Origin: Candidatus Gottesmanbacteria bacterium
GTDB lineage: Bacteria > Patescibacteriota > Microgenomatia > UBA10105 > UBA927
DNA length: 30,704 nt
Direction of reading: 5' to 3'
Assembly (NCBI GenBank): GCA_016182725.1
Contig: JACPFZ010000037.1
Span: 1 to 30,704, forward strand
The notes under the pieces were generated by a model. The model was not told where the DNA came from. It did no database searches and saw only the letters and a list, made by a program, of their open reading frames with translations. Both the position numbers and the translations under genes were made by a program. Below, one piece after another: positions 1-7,987 of the stretch (positions within the stretch are counted from its first letter, which is position 1; every line of letters begins with the position of its first letter).

Positions 1-848
1 GTTATATTGTTACTGCAAAACACGTGATTGATGGCATTAAGTCTGCATCCGTTGATGACAAGGTATATCTTCGCGTAAATAAAATTGATGGAACAAGCGT
101 AGTGCTTGCATCAACGGATATTGACGCTTGGAAATTTCATCCCTCTGATCCTGAGCATGTTGATGTAGCGGTACTTAATGCTTGGATTCCGCAGGATACA
201 TATGATGTGAGATCGATACTAGCAGATATGGCCTTAACTTCAGAAATTATAAAAAATGAACAAATCGGCGTAGGAGATGAAGTTTTTATCCCTGGGCTTT
301 TTGTAAACCATGTAGGTCGTCAGCAAAACCTCCCCATAGTGCGTACTGGTGCTATTGCTCGTATGCCATCGGAACCTATTCGCACTCGATATTTAGGTGA
401 CATAGAAGCATATTTGATAGAAGCACGATCCATTGGGGGAATAAGCGGCTCACCAGTGTTTGTGTATATGGGTCATATAAGAAACAGGGGCGGAAATATG
501 CAGATTGGTGGAGAGCAGATTATGTATTACTGGCTTGGTCTTATGCATGGCCACTATGATATAGAAGAAAATAAAAGTGATGTTATAATAGAAGATGGCA
601 ATAATGGTACAAGTGTTAACATGGGAATCGCAATTGTTGTACCTGTTTCTAAAATTTTAGAGATTATCAATCAAGATGAATTTATGAAAGTTAGAAAACA
701 AAAGGAAGAAGAATTGAAAAATAAAAATACCCCTACGCCAGATATGGCTATGGAAGAAATTACAAAAGAACAGTTTGAAGAAACTCTCAAAAAAGTATCG
801 CAAAAGATTAATCCTTCTGAACTCGATTCATCAAAATCAAAAACATAG
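1..848 (+). CDS. Trypsin-like serine protease, 5' end cut by window
   Basis: Secreted or envelope trypsin-fold (S1/HtrA-like) peptidase that cleaves peptide bonds with a Ser-His-Asp triad. The frame is open from base 3, so the gene begins upstream of the window. The catalytic His lies in TAKHV (codon at 21-23), the Asp in HVDVAVL (codon 162-164), and the Ser in GGISGSPVF (codon 444-446, a GxSGxP oxyanion motif). The tail after about base 690 is charged and helical (KQKEEELKNK), with no PDZ domain visible. The last 41 bases overlap the 3' end of the convergent transposase gene, so the final residues may have been altered by the insertion. All three triad members are seen directly. The subfamily and any signal peptide cannot be judged because the N-terminus is missing. 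Confidence 0.8.
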   Translation, partial: YIVTAKHVIDGIKSASVDDKVYLRVNKIDGTSVVLASTDIDAWKFHPSDPEHVDVAVLNAWIPQDTYDVRSILADMALTSEIIKNEQIGVGDEVFIPGLFVNHVGRQQNLPIVRTGAIARMPSEPIRTRYLGDIEAYLIEARSIGGISGSPVFVYMGHIRNRGGNMQIGGEQIMYYWLGLMHGHYDIEENKSDVIIEDGNNGTSVNMGIAIVVPVSKILEIINQDEFMKVRKQKEEELKNKNTPTPDMAMEEITKEQFEETLKKVSQKINPSELDSSKSKT

Positions 849-1671
849 GTTGGTGACTCATTCTATTACTGTAGCGAAACGCATACTCATCAACATATGC
901 TTGGAGATACTTCGGGTCAACATGACGATATACTCCTGTAATACCACGCTTTATGTGCGACCAAAGATTTTCAACATTTTGCGTATGAATATTGTAATTT
1001 ACATATGTTTCTTTGTGGTTAATGCTTAAATGTCTGTATCCGAGCCTTGGTAAAGTTTCGTATGCTCCCCATTGGTCGCTGTATATTTGAGTATTTAGTT
1101 CAACATTTTTCTGAATTTGAGGCAGTAATGATCGAGTCCCAGAGCTTTGGACATGACGGACTTTTGCTTTTCCACCTCGTTGAACCATACCCATAATAAC
1201 TGCTTTTGGTTTTTCACTAAAACTTGGAACAAATCGCCTATTCATTCCTTTTCCGCCAATATAGGTTTCGTCTACCTCAACGTCGCCCTTTAATGGAGTA
1301 GGATCATCCGACATCATTTTTCTAATCTGATGAAACATACGCCACGCCGTCTTATATGTTACCCCTAATTCTCTTTGTAGTTGCTTTGCACTTATTCCTG
1401 CACGTGTAGTAGTCATTAAATAGATTGCGTAGAACCATAAAGCAAGAGGGGTTGTTGATTTATGAAAAATTGTATCTGCTGTTGGGTGTACATGATTACC
1501 ACAAACGTCACAACTGTAGGATTGGCGTGATTTTATTCGATAGTGTTTTGTAACCTTTTGGCATTTTTTGCAGGAAACGCCATCAGGATAAAAATACTTC
1601 ATTAACCAATCTAAACAAGCATTATTTGTAGGAAATTGAGTTTGTAAATCTCGTATTGTATACTTCTTCAT
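808..1671 (-). CDS. IS1595-family (ISXO2-like) DDE transposase
   Basis: Transposase of 287 residues. The N-terminal zinc ribbon is C34-x2-C37 ... C54-x2-C57. A helix-turn-helix-like stretch (LQRELGVTYKTAWR) follows, and then the DDE-type core: D134 in VEVDETYIGG, D199 in YSDQWGAY, and the ENLWSHIK block near residues 234-241, typical of the IS1595/ISXO2 group. ATG 1671 is chosen over the upstream TTG at 1689 because a strong promoter (TTGACA, 17 bp, TATACT) ends just before it and the longer start would sit inside the -10 box. The gene looks intact. I could not find matching terminal inverted repeats on either side, so it may be a transposase gene without a complete IS. It converges on, and overlaps, the protease gene. 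Confidence 0.88.
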   Translation of the reverse strand: MKKYTIRDLQTQFPTNNACLDWLMKYFYPDGVSCKKCQKVTKHYRIKSRQSYSCDVCGNHVHPTADTIFHKSTTPLALWFYAIYLMTTTRAGISAKQLQRELGVTYKTAWRMFHQIRKMMSDDPTPLKGDVEVDETYIGGKGMNRRFVPSFSEKPKAVIMGMVQRGGKAKVRHVQSSGTRSLLPQIQKNVELNTQIYSDQWGAYETLPRLGYRHLSINHKETYVNYNIHTQNVENLWSHIKRGITGVYRHVDPKYLQAYVDEYAFRYSNRMSHQPMFLILMNRVQKD

Positions 1672-1677
1672 AAAGAA

Positions 1678-1706
1678 AGTATAACACAAATACTACCTGC
1701 TGTCAA
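1678..1706 (-). promoter_or_regulatory. Promoter of the IS1595-type transposase
   Basis: Read on the minus strand: perfect -35 TTGACA (1706-1701), 17-bp spacer, -10 TATACT (1683-1678). The expected transcription start lies only a few bases before ATG 1671, which implies an almost leaderless mRNA. Confidence 0.65.
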
Positions 1707-1741
1707 GGGATAAGTGCCAGTTCTTCTATGTATTGATAAGT

Positions 1742-1797
1742 AGCTTTACTAGCTTTACACATCCGATGTGTAAAGCTGTGTAAAGCTGTGTAAAGCT
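1742..1797. repeat. REP-like palindrome, copy 1
   Basis: A core of two 13-bp arms, AGCTTTACACATC and GATGTGTAAAGCT, around a single C (1751-1777). A partial left unit AGCTTTACT precedes it, and two tandem right units GTGTAAAGCT (1778-1797) follow. The same core occurs at 19839, 20604 and 23938, there with G in the centre, so this copy is in the opposite orientation. It lies between the divergent transposase gene and the next small gene. Confidence 0.85.
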
Positions 1798-1809
1798 ACC
1801 AGTTGGGTA

Positions 1810-1839
1810 TTGACTTTATTTTTTTTGAATTACTATTAC
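1810..1839 (+). promoter_or_regulatory. Possible promoter of the 1846 gene
   Basis: TTGACT (1810-1815), 18-bp AT-rich spacer, TATTAC (1834-1839). The start of transcription would fall at about the ATG at 1846 (leaderless). The match is moderate. Confidence 0.35.
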
Positions 1840-1845
1840 TATAGT

Positions 1846-2346
1846 ATGACCGAAGTACGAGAGGAACATAGAGAATTGGTTAAAGCAGATCTTATGAAAC
1901 GAATGCCGACTGAGTCAAAAAGCGCTCAGGAGGTAGCACAGATAAAAGAAGATATTGAACTGCGAAAAAGATACGCGCGTCGCCTCAGGGCAGACCGAAG
2001 TGTGAGAGAAGATGTAGAAGTGGCTGACCTAAAAAGTGGAACACCAGACACGTATGACCTTCGTGGCGCAACACCAGTAGAATTTACCCTATCAACTCGA
2101 GGCAAAGATGGAAGCGTCGCAGAAGAACGACGGGTGGCTTTTGTACATAAAATGGAGGTCGATACACCAGTCTGGGCAAGAGGAACGGATGGGTCTCTGC
2201 TCTCTTTCAGCGCTTCACTTTTGGATGCAAGTCCAGTGTCGAAAGTGTTTATAAATGGCGAAAGACGAATGTATCCGAAATTAGATAAGCAGGGCCAAGT
2301 TGAATCCGTGATGCGCGTCGATATACCTCGGAGACTTATCAAGTAA
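1846..2346 (+). CDS. Hypothetical charged protein
   Basis: A 166-residue soluble protein with no family I recognise. The first 60 residues are highly charged and helical (many E, K, R). The second half looks like short beta strands (EFTLSTRGKDG, RRVAFVHKMEVD, SKVFINGERRMYP). No signal peptide or membrane segment is seen. ATG 1846 (MTEVREEH) is preferred over the earlier ATG at 1810, which would add a hydrophobic Tyr-rich leader encoded by the promoter region. It stands upstream of, and in the same direction as, two toxin-antitoxin pairs, with a gap of 59 bases to hicB, but nothing shows that it belongs to them. Confidence 0.6.
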   Translation: MTEVREEHRELVKADLMKRMPTESKSAQEVAQIKEDIELRKRYARRLRADRSVREDVEVADLKSGTPDTYDLRGATPVEFTLSTRGKDGSVAEERRVAFVHKMEVDTPVWARGTDGSLLSFSASLLDASPVSKVFINGERRMYPKLDKQGQVESVMRVDIPRRLIK

Positions 2347-2368
2347 TATTTTTTCTTCCTCGATCTGA

Positions 2369-2397
2369 TTGCGTTTGCCCGAGATTTCCTTTAATAT
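2369..2397 (+). promoter_or_regulatory. Possible promoter of hicBA
   Basis: TTGCGT (2369-2374), 17-bp spacer, TAATAT (2392-2397). Transcription would begin about two bases before ATG 2406. The -35 is weak (3 of 6). Confidence 0.35.
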
Positions 2398-2405
2398 ATA
2401 CATAT

Positions 2406-2639
2406 ATGAAGCGTCGAGTTTTGGAATACACCGCAGTTTTTCAAGAAGAAAAAGAAGGAGGGTACTCTGTATGGGTGCCATCCTTGCCTGGTTGTGCATC
2501 ACAAGGGGAGACATTTGAAGATGCCCTTGAGCATATCAAAGAAGCTATCGCCTTATATCTTGAGGATGAGAAACGAGACGATAGAGAAAGTTACGATTAT
2601 ACCAAGCAGTTTGTTGTGCCTGTAAAAGTGTATGCCTAA
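2406..2639 (+). CDS. hicB: HicB-family antitoxin
   Basis: A 77-residue antitoxin of a type II toxin-antitoxin pair. HicB proteins bind and block the HicA mRNA interferase and often repress their own promoter. The HicB partial RNase-H-like fold is recognisable from EYTAVFQEEKEGGYSVWVPSLPGC, where the GGY.V.vPsLPGC block is diagnostic. It is followed by GETFEDALEHIKEAIALYLED, also typical. A separate C-terminal DNA-binding domain is not evident at this length, so autoregulation may be weak or need another factor. The stop overlaps the start of hicA by 8 bases, which suggests translational coupling with the antitoxin first. Confidence 0.9.
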   Translation: MKRRVLEYTAVFQEEKEGGYSVWVPSLPGCASQGETFEDALEHIKEAIALYLEDEKRDDRESYDYTKQFVVPVKVYA

Positions 2640-2853
2640 GCTTCCGGTCGTTTCGGCAGCTCAAGTCGTTAAGGCGTTGAAGAAAATCGGATTTCGTGAA
2701 GTTTCACAAAAAGGCTCCCATATCAAGGTAAAACATCCTGATGCACGGATCGCCATAGTGCCTAATCATAAGGTCATCAAGAAGGGGACCCTCAAGAAAG
2801 GCATACTTAATCCTCTAGGGATTTCCGTTGACGATTTTTCTCAATTACTCTAA
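2632..2853 (+). CDS. hicA: HicA-family mRNA interferase toxin
   Basis: A 73-residue ribosome-independent RNase toxin with a double-stranded-RNA-binding-like fold. The catalytic His is H30 in QKGSHIKV. The rest matches the family: an N-terminal helix ending in LKKIGFREV, then HPDARIAIVPNHKVIKKGTLKKGIL and a terminal GISVDDF helix. The length is normal and the active site intact, so it looks functional. It is translated from a start inside the end of hicB. Confidence 0.92.
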   Translation: MPKLPVVSAAQVVKALKKIGFREVSQKGSHIKVKHPDARIAIVPNHKVIKKGTLKKGILNPLGISVDDFSQLL

Positions 2854-2888
2854 TGGTTTTTATTCGTAGTAGGAGAAAGGGAAGATGC

Positions 2889-2917
2889 TTGACAAATGCA
2901 TACAAAACCATTACATT
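2889..2917 (+). promoter_or_regulatory. Promoter of the second toxin-antitoxin pair
   Basis: Perfect TTGACA (2889-2894), 17-bp spacer, TACATT (2912-2917). An ATG at 2896 lies inside this promoter and cannot be the start. The untranslated leader to ATG 3067 would be about 140 bases, unusually long for this window. Confidence 0.55.
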
Positions 2918-3066
2918 TGTATTATCCAAGTAGTAGAATTTCGACACGCTTTCGCGTTGTCCGGTTCACAACAGTAACCTGGAGCATAAAAAGCTATTTT
3001 TTAATGAAAGGACAGGGAGGTTTCGCCAGCGTAAAAGACAACGGTCGAAATTTCACTACCTGGTAT

Positions 3067-3348
3067 ATGAATCGAGTGATTGTCCAGGTTCCCATGACCA
3101 GTGAGCTTCGAAAGAAGGCTGAGGATGCGGCCCAAGCGCAAGGATTTTCTTCTCTGCAGGACGCTATACGCATGTTTTTGGCAAATCTTGCTAATCGCCA
3201 ATTAATATTCGGCTTTACTGAGCCGGATGAATATCTTAGTCCTAAAGCAGAGCGTAGATATGCAAAAAGGATTGAAGAGATTAAAAAAGGAAAACATGTT
3301 ACTAAAACCAGTAGTCTTGAAGAACTCTTCAAGTATTTGAATTCATGA
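3067..3348 (+). CDS. RelB/DinJ-like ribbon-helix-helix antitoxin
   Basis: A probable 93-residue antitoxin. The start MNRVIVQVPMTSELRKKAEDAA has the short N-terminal strand plus helix of ribbon-helix-helix DNA-binding proteins. The C-terminal part (KAERRYAKRIEEIKKGKH ... SSLEELFKYLNS) is the charged toxin-wrapping tail common in RelB/DinJ-type antitoxins. An in-frame ATG at 3004 would add 21 residues that do not look like the family, so 3067 is preferred; neither has a clear ribosome-binding site. The stop overlaps the toxin start (ATGA, 3345-3348). Confidence 0.75.
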   Translation: MNRVIVQVPMTSELRKKAEDAAQAQGFSSLQDAIRMFLANLANRQLIFGFTEPDEYLSPKAERRYAKRIEEIKKGKHVTKTSSLEELFKYLNS

Positions 3349-3608
3349 AAGTCGAATTCACCTCTTCGTTTATCAAGATTTATAAAAAGAGATTCTTCCA
3401 TCTATCTAGCATACGAGAACAATTTGAAGAACGAACAAGATTATTCGAAAAAAATCCTTATAATCCCATACTGCATGATCATGCTTTGAAAGGAAATAAA
3501 ATAGGACTACGAGCGTTTTCTATTACTGGGGATATCCGTGTTGTCTATTACATCCACGAAGAAATTGCTTATTTTGATGATATCGGCTCTCACAATCAAA
3601 TTTACTGA
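3345..3608 (+). CDS. RelE/YafQ-like toxin (mRNA interferase)
   Basis: An 87-residue toxin of the RelE/ParE superfamily, probably a ribosome-dependent mRNA interferase. The family pattern is seen in HALKGNKIGLRAFSITGDIRVVYYI and the ending DDIGSHNQIY, close to the IGtHdelY ending of YafQ/RelE toxins. It is coupled to the antitoxin by a 4-base overlap. Its last 7 bases overlap the 3' end of the convergent GT-C gene. ParE-type gyrase toxins share the fold, but the ending favours the RelE/YafQ side. Confidence 0.8.
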   Translation: MKVEFTSSFIKIYKKRFFHLSSIREQFEERTRLFEKNPYNPILHDHALKGNKIGLRAFSITGDIRVVYYIHEEIAYFDDIGSHNQIY

Positions 3609-6600
3609 TGCTTTTTCTTTAAAAGAAACAAGAAGGGAAGAGGAAGCAGGAGAAAACCGATCCACTCGAGGAGTTGGGGGAGGAAGAAAATAGAGACAGT
3701 AAGATGGTCAGACGGTAAGATAGTCAGAGCGCTGTTCTTATCGTCTTTCTGTCTTATTGTCTTCTTGTCTAAGATCCAGCCATTAGCCCAGTTATTGAGG
3801 AGGACATGATCTCGTAACCGACGAAGGTAAGGGAATGTTGGGATTTTCTCCCACGCCGTCCAGCCAGGATCATAGGATTGAGAAAGCACGTATGTTGAGT
3901 GTGTAGTTTGTGGCCGGGTATTTAGATACTTGAGAGAAGTTAGATAGCGAAACGGAATCGGGGTTACACGTACAGATCGAAGATAATTAGTCGATAGATT
4001 GTTTTGAATAAACTTGAATGAGTATCCGAGACCATCAGGTTGCATCTGAGGAACAACGACATAGGATGTCTTCCATTCTGATTGCGTTGGGAGTGCAAGA
4101 TCAATTTCGGTCTTCCTTGATTGCTGATTGACGAGGGCAAATTGCAGTGATTTGCCCCGGATGTTCTTGCTTATGATCTCGATGAGATAGCCCGTCTGAT
4201 GGGTAAGTTTATTGAGGATAATATCAAAGCACAGCTGACTTTTGTTGGTATCAAATATGAGAAATGTCCCGTTTGTGTCCATTCCGGTTGGCTGGAGGGT
4301 ATCTAATAGCTCTTGACACGTGTGAAGCTTGTGCGTAAGGAAATCTGGATCGGCGGCGCTTGCGTACGAGAGCGGTCCATCGATCTTGGGAATCGTAACG
4401 GATATACTATCATCCTTTCTGTTGACACTTATCTCAGCGTTGTGAGGAGGTTCAAGAAGCACGTGATGGGAAGTGCCTTGGGACGGAACAACGTTGAGAT
4501 ACGAGTTTTGTGAAACAGGGACAAGCGTTGTGGAGACTCGTTCAATTCCAGGCTCAATCGAGATCCATAGCTCACCGTTGATAAAAGCCGAAACCGAAGA
4601 TTGGAACGAAGCAAAATTCATGGAAAGTGGAACGTATAGCTCTACGCTGGTAAGCGAGGGTGCTTCGAGGCTGAAGTTTTTGGGGACATCCGCGGAAAAT
4701 GTATAGCTGCCATCGGGATTACCCGACACTTTAAATGGTTGCTCTTGCGGTTTTCTTCCCGTAAACAGGGAACGAAACGGATAGTAGATGTCATAGTCAT
4801 TTTGAGAACTTATATACGGTCCGTAATCGGCAAATGCCTGATCTTTGTTGGTCCATATATATACGGGACCAATCCGTGGTAAGGAGATTGGTGAAAGAAG
4901 AGAAACATTTGTTTTATATAGTTTGATCTGGTCAAATGTTGCTTCGAGAGTTAATTTCTCTGATTGTGCAAGGTAGTCAGCAACGTCGCTCACAGGATAG
5001 ACTTGCTTGGGATGCTGATAGGCAATGACGCTTGGATCAAAAAGTACCCAGATTATGTTGTATTTATCAAGCAGCTGCTCAAAGCTCGCATAATCTTTAG
5101 CAAAAAGTGCCCGTATGATTTCCCAATAGTAGTTTTCGTTGTACCTGCTCCATACGTCAAACGCCCGGTCCATGATGGGCTGTTCAATACCATACCAAAG
5201 AAACCCAGACCCGCTGTAGCCCCAGCGGTAAGGTGTCCAGCCCCAGTTCCAGCCCTGCGGCAGATTAACCATTCGACCCATGGGATCCTGTGTTTTCATG
5301 TAGTCAAATAGTTCGAAATAGGCCTTTGGAATTTCTAAGCGAACACGTTTGTAAAGAAAGTTTCCGGCAAATGTGGGTTGAGCTGCCAACACTATGGCTA
5401 TGACAAAGATTGCTCCAATTATGCGAAAGCGGAGTGTATGGATTCCCACACCAATAAGCATGGCTAAAAGAATGGTGTAACTTATGGAAAATTTCGTAAA
5501 CGTCACCCGAAACGCCTGGGTAAAGATTGGACTTATGCTTTGGAGCTCGTGCGTGACCCAAGTAAATGGCGGTGTTGCGGTTGCAAGCATTGTAAAAACC
5601 ACGATACATGCAGTTGAAGTTCCTAAAGCAAATGGGCTCTTATGGTTTTTAAGGAGGGATAAAAGTCCCAAAACGCCGATTGCAAAACTCGCATAAAAGA
5701 CGCCTAGGACCCAGGGATGTTCCAGCTGTGTTATCCAGGGACCTAAGATTTTGACTAAGCCTCCGGCATGGTCCACGTCATTGGTTTCAAACAAAAATCC
5801 TTTGATGATCGCAACATTGGCAAGATCTCCATACCGCTCGTTTCGAGTAATAAATTGATCGGTTGATTGCATATTATTATATGCATTGATATAGTTTCCA
5901 CTTCCTGTTGCAGTGTAATAGACAACGGGAATAAGCCAGTAGGCATTGATGCAAAAAACGACAAGCAAGGCCAGGAGGAGCGTTTTTATTTTCGAAAGGC
6001 CAAAGAGAAGTAATAGTCCTGTCTGGACGATAAAGAGCGGTGGAATAAATCCGGCTGGGGTGATGGCGATATTCGTAAGAATAAACCAAAAAAGCTCTTT
6101 TTTTCCTGGATGCTCGAGGAGCTTCCAAAAGGTGAAGAGGAGCCAAGGAAGGAGGCCAAAATGAACAATAAATGCCTCCAGTGGTATGGCAAAGTTCTGC
6201 ATGGTCCCCAGGGAAAGCATTGCGTAAAGTCCAGCGCACAACGCGCCCATAGTGCCAACGCGGAGCTTCCTCGTAAGGAAATAGGTTCCTATCGATCCAG
6301 ACAGGAGCATGAGGAAGGTAAAAGTAGCTCGAAGGACGTTGACGGGTAGCACCAATGACAATGCCCAGAGAAAAAGTGTGTGTGGTAAGGTTGCGGCGTA
6401 CCCGTGACCGCCGACCAATCCAACGCCTTGAAAGCTCTGCCACAGAGCGGAAAATGCTCGTTTGGCATTGAGAGCAAAGTTAAATTCGGGATGTACATTG
6501 TCCCATCCGGTGAGCCATTGGTTGGAAGCTGGAGCATTGGTTCCGACAATAATGCCCCAAATGAGGACAAGGAAAAGAATTGGGAATGCGTTAGATAGCC

Positions 6601-6667
6601 AATGACGGCTTGGCAGATGGCGATACTGTTGATTCATGTGCCGTTTGATATAGGGTAACATACTCAT
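3602..6667 (-). CDS. Giant GT-C-like membrane glycosyltransferase
   Basis: A 1021-residue polytopic membrane protein. Residues about 30-450 hold roughly ten to twelve hydrophobic segments, with an early luminal DNVHPEFNF acidic loop of the GT-C type. Residues about 450-990 form a large extracytoplasmic beta-rich part, and a last membrane helix (LLEWIGFLLLPLPFLFLL) ends in KKKHQ. This plan resembles AftD-like (DUF3367) arabinofuranosyltransferases and other lipid-linked-sugar transferases; donor and acceptor cannot be told. The start overlaps the end of the upstream GT4 gene by 77 bases; a start at Met11 would still overlap by 47. Residues about 965-992 carry a word-like insert (see the repeat at 3692). 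The gene is convergent with the RelE-like toxin. Confidence 0.7.
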   Translation of the reverse strand: MSMLPYIKRHMNQQYRHLPSRHWLSNAFPILFLVLIWGIIVGTNAPASNQWLTGWDNVHPEFNFALNAKRAFSALWQSFQGVGLVGGHGYAATLPHTLFLWALSLVLPVNVLRATFTFLMLLSGSIGTYFLTRKLRVGTMGALCAGLYAMLSLGTMQNFAIPLEAFIVHFGLLPWLLFTFWKLLEHPGKKELFWFILTNIAITPAGFIPPLFIVQTGLLLLFGLSKIKTLLLALLVVFCINAYWLIPVVYYTATGSGNYINAYNNMQSTDQFITRNERYGDLANVAIIKGFLFETNDVDHAGGLVKILGPWITQLEHPWVLGVFYASFAIGVLGLLSLLKNHKSPFALGTSTACIVVFTMLATATPPFTWVTHELQSISPIFTQAFRVTFTKFSISYTILLAMLIGVGIHTLRFRIIGAIFVIAIVLAAQPTFAGNFLYKRVRLEIPKAYFELFDYMKTQDPMGRMVNLPQGWNWGWTPYRWGYSGSGFLWYGIEQPIMDRAFDVWSRYNENYYWEIIRALFAKDYASFEQLLDKYNIIWVLFDPSVIAYQHPKQVYPVSDVADYLAQSEKLTLEATFDQIKLYKTNVSLLSPISLPRIGPVYIWTNKDQAFADYGPYISSQNDYDIYYPFRSLFTGRKPQEQPFKVSGNPDGSYTFSADVPKNFSLEAPSLTSVELYVPLSMNFASFQSSVSAFINGELWISIEPGIERVSTTLVPVSQNSYLNVVPSQGTSHHVLLEPPHNAEISVNRKDDSISVTIPKIDGPLSYASAADPDFLTHKLHTCQELLDTLQPTGMDTNGTFLIFDTNKSQLCFDIILNKLTHQTGYLIEIISKNIRGKSLQFALVNQQSRKTEIDLALPTQSEWKTSYVVVPQMQPDGLGYSFKFIQNNLSTNYLRSVRVTPIPFRYLTSLKYLNTRPQTTHSTYVLSQSYDPGWTAWEKIPTFPYLRRLRDHVLLNNWANGWILDKKTIRQKDDKNSALTILPSDHLTVSIFFLPQLLEWIGFLLLPLPFLFLLKKKHQ
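3692..3773 (-). repeat. Word-like inverted repeat inside the GT-C gene
   Basis: A left arm (GACAGTAAGAT, GACGGTAAGAT) faces a right arm whose reverse complement reads GACAATAAGAC, GACGATAAG, with a short loop near 3729-3735. The segment is low in complexity, built from reiterated 11-bp-like words. It encodes DKKTIRQKDDKN ... LTILPSDHLTV just before the last membrane helix, without breaking the frame. Confidence 0.6.
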
Positions 6668-7862
6668 GATTTACCTGCTGTTGGATAGATCGTGTTTGGG
6701 CAATTTCAGAAGCCGTCATGGAAAGCCGTGACAGTTTTTTGGCTGATTTGGCAGTAGCAATCATTTTCTGAATTCCGGCTGATGTTAAAGGAAACGCTTC
6801 GATATCTTTAGATAGTATTCCTTTCATCTCCTCACTTACCATAAAAGGTTTTGCATAGGAGAGTGCATGGGTAAGTACCCCGGAGGCTCCCATAATACCC
6901 CGATAGGGAAGAACGACAAGGTCAGCTGCGGCAAAATAGGTTGGAATATTAGCTTCGCTAACAAATCCGGTTATCGTGATAGAAGGATTGGTTTTTGCTT
7001 TGGCGAGAAGATGGGTTAGCCACGACTTGTAGTATGGCCGGGTGCTTAAAGAATGGGCTGGTCCGCCAGCAATGACCAAGTGAACATCGTTTTTGTTTGG
7101 AAATGTCTCAACGAGCCAATCTGTTCCTTTGTATGGAGAGATGAAGCCAAAATCCAATATAACCGTACCGTTTAATCCAAGTTTTTGTTTTGCTTGAGCT
7201 TGCGTAAGAGGAAGCTTTTTGGGTTCGACAGGAATAGGTGAGAGGATGACTTTGTTTGGACCTACAAGTTTTACCAAACGATTTTTCAATACATCATCAA
7301 GAACCACAATATGGTCCGAAAGAGCCGCGAGGCACTTTGTATGGACATTGATGGCAATATTGAGAAGCCAGATATTGCCGATGTGTAAATGTGTTTTTAA
7401 AAACGATGCGTCTGTAACGACGTTGTGGGCAAAGTAGATGATTCTGCGGCCAGTGAGTTTGATAAGGCCAATGAATGGTAAAAGCAAAAGATAGTGCGCC
7501 ATACCGGCATTGATCCCAAATTCCGAATGTATCAAAACATTTTGAATCTTATCAAAGTGTCTAAGCCAAGTAAGGATGGTAGGGTAGAGCGAGTGGCGCT
7601 TGTTGTCAAAAATGCGAAGCACGAGGATCTTACCGTTTTCTAATAGTTTTGGTTCGTTATCATGATTTTTTTCAGCTAAAATCACAAATCGCACATCATG
7701 GGCTTTAGCTTGAGCAGTCGTTACGAGTTTGGTGTACCAGGCGATGCCGTGGTTGGTATGCTTTTCCGGCCACGCCGAAACCACCAGATGGACATCCTGC
7801 TCGTTAAAGCGATTGATGAGTTTTTGTAGTTTCATACCTTGAGAAAGGTTCCGGCGTGCCAA
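6591..7862 (-). CDS. GT4-family glycosyltransferase
   Basis: A 423-residue cytoplasmic GT-B enzyme that transfers a sugar from a nucleotide donor. The N-terminal half has HTNHGIAWYTKLV and an AHNVV block. The C-terminal donor domain starts at LDFGFISPYKGTDWLVETF, continues with VHLVIAGGP and ITITGFVSEANIPTYFAAADLVVLPYRG, and ends with MGASGVLTHALSYAKPFMVS, all in the usual GT4 order. It is transcribed just before the GT-C gene and overlaps it, so the two probably act on the same glycan. The first ATG (7862) and a second at 7835 (MKLQKLI) are both possible. The donor sugar cannot be predicted. Confidence 0.85.
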   Translation of the reverse strand: MARRNLSQGMKLQKLINRFNEQDVHLVVSAWPEKHTNHGIAWYTKLVTTAQAKAHDVRFVILAEKNHDNEPKLLENGKILVLRIFDNKRHSLYPTILTWLRHFDKIQNVLIHSEFGINAGMAHYLLLLPFIGLIKLTGRRIIYFAHNVVTDASFLKTHLHIGNIWLLNIAINVHTKCLAALSDHIVVLDDVLKNRLVKLVGPNKVILSPIPVEPKKLPLTQAQAKQKLGLNGTVILDFGFISPYKGTDWLVETFPNKNDVHLVIAGGPAHSLSTRPYYKSWLTHLLAKAKTNPSITITGFVSEANIPTYFAAADLVVLPYRGIMGASGVLTHALSYAKPFMVSEEMKGILSKDIEAFPLTSAGIQKMIATAKSAKKLSRLSMTASEIAQTRSIQQQVNHEYVTLYQTAHESTVSPSAKPSLAI

Positions 7863-7987
7863 CAGTTGAAGTGATCGAGTATTCGATCAAAACAAAAGTG
7901 GCACGCCGGGCGTGAATGTTGTTGGGTCTAGTCCTCCTTGGCGCTCGCGGGCGCGGTCGTTGCGGCGGGTGCGCTGCTGGTGACGAA

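Noticed and set aside
1742..1797. CRISPR-like repeat cluster
   Set aside because: Only nested palindromic units without unique spacers of even length, and no cas genes in the window.
700..1800. Terminal inverted repeats of an IS1595 element
   Set aside because: I compared the flanks by eye and found no matching ends or target duplication.
1926..2342. 138-codon ORF on the minus strand
   Set aside because: Exact antisense of the 1846 gene; Ser/Arg-rich shadow without family signs or promoter.
5877..6443. 188-codon ORF on the minus strand inside the GT-C gene
   Set aside because: Same strand, other frame as the GT-C gene, with Arg/His-rich shadow composition.
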